From: Ensifer sp. USDA 6670
GTDB taxonomy: Bacteria > Pseudomonadota > Alphaproteobacteria > Rhizobiales > Rhizobiaceae
Direction: 5' to 3'
NCBI GenBank assembly: GCA_000421085.1
Contig: ATWE01000018.1
Location: forward strand, 1 to 64,000
Length of the DNA stretch: 64,000 nt
The notes under the pieces were generated by a model. The model ran no database searches. It saw only the letters and a list, made by a program, of their open reading frames with translations, and had not been told where the DNA came from. The translations under genes and the position numbers were made by a program. Every line of letters starts with the position of its first letter. Position 1 is the stretch's first letter. This document shows positions 39,266 to 47,400 of this stretch, one piece after another.

Positions 39266-41029
39266 CTATTGCGCTGCGATTTCGTTCGCCGATCCGCCCT
39301 TCGCTCCCGCTTTGACAAGCCCGTCGCTGAGGTGTTGCAGGTCGGATTCCTGGACATAATGCTGCGTGGCGCGAAAGGCGTCGAGGTCGAAATCCGGGGC
39401 GAGCGCCCGGACCTTCTCCATATGCGCATGAGCCGCGATGTCATCCCCGAGCCAGCCGTAGCAGGCCGCGACGAATGCATGCTGAACGTGGTCCAGCACC
39501 GAGAGGTGCATGAAGGCCTCGATCGCCTCTCCATACTGCCGGGCGGCGAAATGGGCCTTGCCGAGATGGCTCCAGAAGCGCTCTGGATGATGGGGGTTGA
39601 GCTGCATGGCCTTGCGAATCCACTCCACCCCCTCTTCCGGTCGTCCCAGCCAGGTCAGCAGTTCGCCCTGCTGGACCACCACCAGGTCGTAATTGGGATT
39701 GAGGGAAAGGGCACGCTCCTGATGGTAGCGCGCTGTCGTCAGCGCATTGTTGTTCACGTTCACCGCCGCGAGGATGCGATGCACGTCGGCGTCGTTGTCG
39801 TCGAGCGCCAGCGCCCGGTCCAGCTCCGCAACGATCTCGGCCCAGACCGCATCCTTGTCTTCGCACCAGCCGTGGACCCAGGCTTGCCCGAGGATGCAGG
39901 CCCGCCAGGCATGGGCATGCGCATAGCCGGGATCGAGCGCGACAGCCCTGTCGATGAGGGCCTGGGCCTGCTCGTTGTCCGCCACCGTGCTCCGGTGATG
40001 CAGCACCTTTGCGGCAAGGGCACATTCGTATGCGGCCATATTCGCCGGCTTCGTGCGGGCGAGCAGGTCCCGTTGCGCGGCCTCGACGCGCCCCGGAAGC
40101 GTTGCCGCTATCGCCGCCGTCACCTCGTCCTGGATGGCGAAGATGTCGTCCAGTCTCCGGTCGTATTTGTCGGCCCAGATATGGGCATCGTTGACCGCGT
40201 CGATGAGCTGGACCGTCACGCGCACCCGGTCGCCGATCTTGCGCACGCTGCCCTCCACCAGATATTGCGCTCCAAGCTTCTCGGCCGCCTCACGCACGTT
40301 TACCGGCTGGTTCTTGTAGACGAAGCTGGAGTTGCGCGAGATGACGAACAATTCGTGCCGGCGGGACAGCTCGGTGATGATGTCCTCCGTCAGGCCGTCC
40401 GCGAAAAACTCCTGATCGGGATCGCCGCTCATATTGTCGAACGGCAGCACCACGATCGAGGGTTTGGAAATGGCGCGCGGCGCATCCGTGGCCTCCGGGA
40501 AGGCCGGCAGGACAGGCGCCTCGATCCCGACTCGGAAGAGATGGATCGGGCGGCTGATATTCTTCAGCATCTTCTCGCCCAGATCCTCGATGGGGACATC
40601 GATCCGGTCGGCGACCTGCGTCGCCACCGCAGCCGTCACGCAGATGCCGCCCACATCGGCCAGCTGCTCGATACGGGCGGCGATGTTCACGCCGTCGCCG
40701 AAGATGTCGTCCTCCTCGAAGATGATGTCGCCGAGATTGATGCCGATCCTGAATTCGATCCGCCGATCCTGCGCCACGTCGGCATTGCGCCGCTTCATGC
40801 GACTCTGGATCTCGACGGCGCATTTTACCGCGTCGGTCACGCTCTGGAATTCGACCAGCATGCCGTCGCCCGTGGTCTTGATGAGGTGGCCCTTGTTCTT
40901 TGCTATTGCGGGATCGATCAGCTCTATCCGGTGAGTCCTGAGGCGGGCGACCGTGCCCGCTTCATCGGCCTCCATCAGGCGGCTATAGCCTGCCATATCG
41001 GCTGCCAGTACTGCGGCTAGTCTCTGTTC
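39266..41029 (-). CDS. Class III adenylate/guanylate cyclase with TolB-like and TPR regions
   Basis: This 587-residue soluble protein begins with a class III cyclase domain (EQRLAAVLAADMAGYSRLMEADE, metal Asp; FGDGVNIAARIEQLADVGGICV, about residues 115-140). A middle region (SIVVLPFDNMSGDPDQEFFADGLTEDIITELSR onward) resembles TolB/FlgO-like N-terminal domains, and the C-terminal half contains TPR-like helices (for example NPNYDLVVVQQGELLTWLGRPEEGVEWIRKAM). Rhizobia encode many cyclases of this architecture. The ATG at 41029 was taken as start; a GTG 33 bases upstream is possible. Confidence 0.87.
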   Translation of the reverse strand, partial: EQRLAAVLAADMAGYSRLMEADEAGTVARLRTHRIELIDPAIAKNKGHLIKTTGDGMLVEFQSVTDAVKCAVEIQSRMKRRNADVAQDRRIEFRIGINLGDIIFEEDDIFGDGVNIAARIEQLADVGGICVTAAVATQVADRIDVPIEDLGEKMLKNISRPIHLFRVGIEAPVLPAFPEATDAPRAISKPSIVVLPFDNMSGDPDQEFFADGLTEDIITELSRRHELFVISRNSSFVYKNQPVNVREAAEKLGAQYLVEGSVRKIGDRVRVTVQLIDAVNDAHIWADKYDRRLDDIFAIQDEVTAAIAATLPGRVEAAQRDLLARTKPANMAAYECALAAKVLHHRSTVADNEQAQALIDRAVALDPGYAHAHAWRACILGQAWVHGWCEDKDAVWAEIVAELDRALALDDNDADVHRILAAVNVNNNALTTARYHQERALSLNPNYDLVVVQQGELLTWLGRPEEGVEWIRKAMQLNPHHPERFWSHLGKAHFAARQYGEAIEAFMHLSVLDHVQHAFVAACYGWLGDDIAAHAHMEKVRALAPDFDLDAFRATQHYVQESDLQHLSDGLVKAGAKGGSANEIAAQ

Positions 41030-41237
41030 CATCGGTTTGCCAACAAATATTCGCGGGAGCACCTTCTTCCGGACTGCCGGGTCAAGCGGTCCGGAGCGAT
41101 TCTATCGCACCCCGATGTGATCGCCTATCTAATTTAGCATGCACTTGAAAAGAAGCTGCCGGAGTGGCCACCGACAGGCATGGAACCATCGCATGCGCTC
41201 ATTGTTCGGCACCGGTCAGCGCATGAAAGGTGCTCCT

Positions 41238-42113
41238 ATGATCAATTCGCCGGATTTCGTGAAACACCGCTTCCTCGATCTGGACGGCCTCCGGGTCTTC
41301 TATCGGGAAGCCGGACCGCCGGACGCGCCGATCGTGCTCCTTCCCCACGGCTACCCGTGCTCATCCTACGAGTTTCGCAATTTCATGCCGCGGCTGGCCG
41401 ACCGGTGGAGGCTTGTCGCTCCGGACTTCCCTGGATCCGGATACAGCGACACGCCGGACGACTTTGCCTATGGCTTCGACGGCTTCGCAGATTTTCTCGA
41501 GGCCTTCATCCGGCGCCTGGGCCTCGATCGTTTCGCACTTTACCTACATGACTTCGGCTCTCAGATCGGCCTTCGGCTGGCCATTCGCCGGCCGGAGCGG
41601 ATTTCCGCACTGATCATCCAAAATGGCGACATCTACGAGGATGAGCTCGGACCTAAATACGCACCATTGCAGGAGTATTTCCGCAATCCCACGCCGGAGG
41701 GCCGGACCAAACTCGGCGAAGCCGTAAGCGAGGAAGGATACCGCGACGAGTTCCTCAACGACGTCCGGCCAGAGCTTGCCGAGCTGATTTCTCCCGACCT
41801 CTGGAAGCTCCATTGGTCACTGACGACGGCCAAGCGGCGTGAGATCGCCATAGACGTGATCGCGGGGCTGCGGGAGAATCTCGCCTGGTTCGATCGCTAC
41901 CAGAGTTACTTGCGCGAACATCGGCCGCCGACGCTGATCGTCTGGGGCCCGCAGGACGGCTACATGCCCGAAGGCTCCGCCCGAGCCTATCTCCGCGACC
42001 TGCCGGATGCCGAGCTGCATCTCATCGACGGAGGCCATTGGTTGCTGGAGACCAACCTTTCCGAGGTCGTCTCCCTTTGCCGAGATTTCCTCTCGCGCGC
42101 GTCGGCGAAATGA
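41238..42113 (+). CDS. Alpha/beta hydrolase (epoxide hydrolase/haloalkane dehalogenase-like)
   Basis: This 291-residue hydrolase has the oxyanion motif LLPHGYPCSSYEF, a nucleophile elbow LYLHDFGSQIGLRLA in which D105 occupies the nucleophile position, and the C-terminal catalytic histidine in IDGGHWLLETN. An Asp nucleophile points to epoxide hydrolase or haloalkane dehalogenase chemistry rather than esterase activity. Starts at 41238 and 41223 are both possible; the frame extends to 41139 without similarity. It is divergent from the cyclase gene. Confidence 0.85.
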   Translation: MINSPDFVKHRFLDLDGLRVFYREAGPPDAPIVLLPHGYPCSSYEFRNFMPRLADRWRLVAPDFPGSGYSDTPDDFAYGFDGFADFLEAFIRRLGLDRFALYLHDFGSQIGLRLAIRRPERISALIIQNGDIYEDELGPKYAPLQEYFRNPTPEGRTKLGEAVSEEGYRDEFLNDVRPELAELISPDLWKLHWSLTTAKRREIAIDVIAGLRENLAWFDRYQSYLREHRPPTLIVWGPQDGYMPEGSARAYLRDLPDAELHLIDGGHWLLETNLSEVVSLCRDFLSRASAK

Positions 42114-42381
42114 GACCCTCGCTTCCACCGGTCGTTACTTGAGCTGACCGTCGATACGGGCTCGCTTTGTGGCAGAAGCCGCTTACGCCGTATAGGTGAA
42201 AGCATATTCGTTGTGCCTGAAGCACCACAGGCGGAGTCCTTTCTGCCAAAAAATCGTCTTCGAATCGCCGCTTCGGGGTGGATGCGGCGAGCGGTCATCG
42301 TTAACAGATGGAAAACTATGTCCTGCTAGCGTGGCCGACGCCGCGTATGCAGGCAGTTGGTACAGAGTCGCCTGAAACGGG

Positions 42382-44307
42382 ATGCGGAGAGGAATGTCTC
42401 CACCACGATCGAGTATTGCGCACTGGAAGACAGCGACCGCGCTCACAATCGTGGCATCGGCGGTGCTCGGCCCGGTTTCCGTTGAGCAGGCACACGCGTT
42501 CAAGATCTTCGGCATGCGCTTCTTCGAAAGCGCCGAAGAGGAAGTGCAGGTCATAGATCCCGTCCGTTATACGCTGACTTTCGAGCCCGGAACGGATGAC
42601 GAGGAGCTCCGGGAGGCTCTCGAAAACGGCTCGCGGCTCGTTCAGGATCAGGAAGAACCGGTGTCGGGCGATCTTGGCCTGGCGATCAAGGCGCGCGACG
42701 ACCGCGATCGGCTCCTGGCCGTTCTCTATGAAAAGGCGCGTTACGGCGGCACCGTCAGCATTCTGGTCAACGGCCAGGACATAGACAGCCTACCCCCGGA
42801 CCCGGCTTTCCCCGACGGCCAGCCCGTACCGGTCGTGGTTCGCGTTGCTCCCGGGCCGGCGTTCACGCTGGGCACGGTCAGGCTCGAGGGAGACGCGGCA
42901 CGGCTCGATCCCGCCGCCTACGACCTCGAGCGCGGCGCCCGAGCCGACTCGACCTTGATCATCAAGGCGGGCGAGCAGATCGTGAACGATCTCAAGGAAC
43001 AGAGCAGGCCGCTGGCCAAGCTCGCCGAGCGCAGCGTCGTTGCCGATCACGCGACGTCCACGGTCGACGTAACGATCCGCGCCGATGGCGGGCCGGTTGC
43101 GCCCGTCGGCGAGTTGACCGTCAGCGGCGCCAGAACGGTCGATCCGGATTTCGTCAAGGACTATTCCCGTCTGAACCACGGCCGTCCTTACTCGCCGGAG
43201 AATATTCGCAAGGCCGCCGAGCGCCTGCGGCAGCTGAACGTCTTTTCCAGCGTCACCATCAACGAGGCCGACGGGCTCGCGCCCGACGGCACGATTCCGA
43301 TGAACATCCAGGTATCCGAAGGCAAGCACCGCTATTTCGGTTTCGGCGGACAGGTCTCGACCACGGACGGCCTTGGCCTCCAGGGCTATTGGGGACATCG
43401 CAATCTCTTCGGACGCGCAGAATCGCTTCGGATCGAAGGCTCGGTCGATCGCCTCGGCGAGACCACCGATGTCGCCGGGCTCGATTATTCGGCCGGCATT
43501 CTCTTTGCGAAACCCGGCGCCTTCGGACCGGCGTCGACCTTCACCGCAAGCGTCAAGGCGGCGATCGTCGATCCGGATGCCTATAGTGCCAAAACGGTTA
43601 CCGCCGCGGCCGGCGCCGCTTTCGAGCTTTCGCCCGAAGACACGTTCTCCGTCGGCGCGGAAGTGGGCTGGGCGGATGTCGACGACGCTTTCGGCTCGAA
43701 GTCCTATATCACCGCAGCCCTCCCGTTCGAATATGTCCGCGACGCACGCGACGACAAGCTGAACCCGACGGAGGGCTACCGGGCGCTGATCAATGCCAAG
43801 CCGAGCTACGAGATCGAGGGACAGACCTTTTTCAGCTCCTTCGAAGCTTCCGCGTCCGGCTATTACGCCTTTGGGACCGAAAAGCGCTTCGTACTGGCCG
43901 GCAAGCTCGGCGCCGGCGTGCTCGTCGGTGGCGACGAACTCTCCGATATTCCAGCGACCCGGCGGTTCTTCCTCGGCGGCGGCGGGTCGGTGCGCGGCTA
44001 TTCCTACCAGGAGATCAGCCCCCGCGACGCCGATGACGAACTGACCGGCGGACGCTCCTATGTGAGCGGCTCCCTCGAAGCCCGCATCGCCGTCACCGAT
44101 ACGATCGGCGTCGTGCCTTTCATCGATGCCGGCACGGTTTCGGATAGCACGGCGCCGGATTTCTCCGACATCCGGGCCGGCGCGGGCATCGGTCTGCGCT
44201 ATGCGACTCCCTTCGGGCCGATCCGACTCGACTTCGCCGTGCCGCTCAACAAATATCCGGGGGGCACGGATTACGGAATCTATGCCGGTATCGGCCAGTC
44301 CTTCTGA
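42382..44307 (+). CDS. tamA: TamA, Omp85-family outer-membrane assembly factor
   Basis: This 641-residue protein has a signal region ending near VEQAHAF and POTRA-like domains to about residue 300. The C-terminal Omp85 beta-barrel has GFGGQVSTTDGLGLQGYWGHRNLFG, the conserved FFLGGGGSVRGYSYQE motif (the VRGY loop) and a C-terminal Phe in IYAGIGQSF, the outer-membrane beta-signal. It is followed by tamB, so together they form the translocation and assembly module that moves autotransporters and phospholipids. The start could also be the ATG at 42394. Confidence 0.92.
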   Translation: MRRGMSPPRSSIAHWKTATALTIVASAVLGPVSVEQAHAFKIFGMRFFESAEEEVQVIDPVRYTLTFEPGTDDEELREALENGSRLVQDQEEPVSGDLGLAIKARDDRDRLLAVLYEKARYGGTVSILVNGQDIDSLPPDPAFPDGQPVPVVVRVAPGPAFTLGTVRLEGDAARLDPAAYDLERGARADSTLIIKAGEQIVNDLKEQSRPLAKLAERSVVADHATSTVDVTIRADGGPVAPVGELTVSGARTVDPDFVKDYSRLNHGRPYSPENIRKAAERLRQLNVFSSVTINEADGLAPDGTIPMNIQVSEGKHRYFGFGGQVSTTDGLGLQGYWGHRNLFGRAESLRIEGSVDRLGETTDVAGLDYSAGILFAKPGAFGPASTFTASVKAAIVDPDAYSAKTVTAAAGAAFELSPEDTFSVGAEVGWADVDDAFGSKSYITAALPFEYVRDARDDKLNPTEGYRALINAKPSYEIEGQTFFSSFEASASGYYAFGTEKRFVLAGKLGAGVLVGGDELSDIPATRRFFLGGGGSVRGYSYQEISPRDADDELTGGRSYVSGSLEARIAVTDTIGVVPFIDAGTVSDSTAPDFSDIRAGAGIGLRYATPFGPIRLDFAVPLNKYPGGTDYGIYAGIGQSF

Positions 44308-44429
44308 TGCCCGGACTATTTGCTGCATGCGCGCGACACCGTGGTAAGATGAGCGAAGTCCCGCCTGCCGGGCGATGTGCCGGCACTCTACCGATTCCAG
44401 AGCGGCGCAACATGGACTATGGATAGGAC

Positions 44430-47400
44430 ATGAATCAGGTCACCCTTTTCCTTCGATCTGCGCTGCGGTATTTCTTCGCCGCCCTCGGCACTTTCGTGGT
44501 CGTGCTCCTCCTGCTCGTCGGCTTTCTGGGCTTCACGGTTCCCGGCGCCCGCGTTGTCGCCTGGGCGATCGAGAAATATGCGGCGACCCCCGACCAGATC
44601 GTACGCATTGCCGACCCGGGCGCGCTTCTGACCGGCGACTTCACGGCCGGCACCATTACGCTCTTCGATGGGGAAGGCATTTATGCCGAGGTCCGCGACC
44701 TTTCGGTGGACTGGTCGCCCGCCGAACTATTCTCGCTCCGCTTCGACTCCAGCAGGATTTCGGCCGGCTCGGTCCGCGTCGAACGGTTGCCGGTCCCCTC
44801 GACCGAAACCCAGGAAGTGCGCTCCACCTTCGCCCTTCCGGTGGACGTGAAGATCGATGCCTTCGATCTCAAGGAAATCGTGCTCGGCAAACAGATCGCT
44901 GGCGAGGATCATTTCCTCACCGCCAAAGGCAAGGTCGACGCGACCAATTCCAGCATCGCTCTCGTGCTCGATGCCGCCGAACGGGACCGCCCGGATGCGC
45001 GCGCGACCGCCGACCTCGTCTTCAACCCGGCCGGCAACCAGCTGAAGCTTGAAGCCGAGCTCGCGGAGCCGAAGGGCGGCCTTCTGGCGAGACTGCTCCG
45101 CCTGCCGGGAGAACCTGCCGTCAACATGACCGTGACCGGACAGGGACCGCTTTCCGATTGGGCGGGCTCGGGTACGGTTACGCTCGACGGAAGCGAGATC
45201 CTTCGGCTCGACGGGCAGCACGTGCTGGCGGCCGAGGGAATGCACATGCTTACCGTATCCGGCGGCGGCGCTTTCGCCACGCTGATGCCGCCGGCCTTCA
45301 GGCCGCTCTTCGAAGGGGAGAGCCGGATCGACCTGACGGCTGCCTTTGACGGCAAGAGCAAGGTCCGCATCGATGCAGGCAAGGTTTCGACCGGCGCCAT
45401 GACGCTCGATGTCTCCGGCACGGTCGACAGCCGCGGCGAGAACAACCTCCAGGCACGGCTCGCCGGTACGAGCGGGCCTTTCGATTTCCGCTGGCCGCTG
45501 AAAGACGGCGAGCTGCAGGCGCTTGTCGATACCGCAAACCTGTCGCTGATCGGCGACGGGCAGTCGGCAATCCTCGATATCGCCGCCAATGTCCCGTCCG
45601 TGAACCTGCCGCAGGGACGGCTCGGTGGCCTCCGGCTGTCGGCACGGAGCGACGCCTTCAACCTGGAGAGCCGGTCGGGTCCCCTGAAGACGACCGTCGA
45701 AGTCGCCGAGAGCCGTTTGGCAAATGCCGAGCTCGATCGGGCGGTGCAGGCGCCCCTGAAGCTCGACGGCGCCATCGCCGTTACTCCGGAAGAAATCCGT
45801 TTCGACCCGCTGGAGATCGAAAGCGCGAGCATCGGCGGCACGGTCACCGGCAGCTTCGATCGCGTCGAAACGACGCTCGAGGCGGCATTCAAGGTCTTTG
45901 CCGTGCGAGAGGTCCTGCCGCCGGGGCTTGCCGACAAATTCGACAGGACGATCGCCCTTGCGGGCAATGCGGTCGTGGAACAGGACGGCAGCGTCCGGCT
46001 GAGCGAACTCGACGTCAAGTCCGGTGCGATCGACGCCTCCGGCTCCGTTGCGCTTGCCGGAAGCACTGTGACTGCGGACATCCAGGGAACGCTGCCTGAA
46101 CTCGGACGGCTGCTAGCCGATGCGAAGGGCTCGGCCGCCTTCCACGCGGTCGCCTCCGGCCCACTGAACAAGCTCGGCATCGAAGCAGAGATAACCTCAA
46201 GCGGAGCGACGCTTGCCGGCCGCACACTGGACGATCTCGTCGTCAATGCCGACGCCACCGTGACGCCGGGGAGCCCCGAAGCGAAGCTGACGGCAACCGG
46301 CACCCTCGACGGTCAGGCGATCGACGTCCGCGCCGACGTCGTCACCAAGGATGGCCGCACCTCGATCCCCGCCCTCGAGGCAAAGATCGGCGACAACCGG
46401 CTGACCGGCGCCATTGAGCTTACAGCCGATTTCAAGCCGAACGGAACGATCGACTTCAACTTGCCCGATCTCGGCCTCCTTGCCGCCATGGCCGGACAGC
46501 AGGCATCCGGCGATCTTGCCGGCTCCGCGACGATCCGGACAGCCGGGGGCGTCACATCGCTCGCGCTGACGGCCCGCGGCGAAAGCATCAGGCGTGACGC
46601 ATTGACCGTTGCCAAGCCGGTGGTCGACGTCACCGTCGCCGATCTTGCCAGACTGGCGATCAAGGGCGGTGTCAGGGCCGAAAGCGTCGTTCAAGGCGAA
46701 AACCGCCTGACGGATATCGATATCGCCTTCGAGCAAGAGGCGGAAAGAACGGGTTTCTCGGTCGGTGCCGAATATGAAGGCGCTCCGCTCGCGGCGACCG
46801 GCGATCTCGCGAACCGTGACGGCCGGACCGAGATAAGCCTTGCATCGGCCTCGGCGACAGCCAGGCGCATCCCCCTGCAGCTTGCCCGGCCGAGCGTCAT
46901 CGCCATCGAAAACGGCGTCGTGCATATCGTTGGGCTGACGATCCAGGCATCGACGGGCACGGTGGCCGTCACCGGTACGGCAGGCAAGACCCTCGATATT
47001 TCGGCGGATATCAGCGACCTGCCCGCCACCTTGATCCATACCGTCGCGCCGACACTCGGGGCCGAGGGGAAGATTACGGGCAAGGTGGACATCGCCGGGG
47101 ATGGCGCGGCACCCGTCGTCCGCTACGACCTCACCTGGAGCGGCGCCTCGATCGCCTCCGTGCGGTCGGCCGGCATAACGGCAGAGGATCTGTCGGCGAA
47201 GGGAACCCTGACCGTCGCTGAGGACAGCATCCGTCTCGACCCCTTGGCCATCGAACGCGCGGGCTTTCGCGGCGACGTGACGGCCAGTCTCGACCGCGCC
47301 GACAACACGGGCCAGGCGAATTTCCAGTTCATTGCCGAACCCGCCGTGCTGCCGCCCGGCATCGGCGCAAAATTCGATGCGCCGATCACCGTCTCCGGCA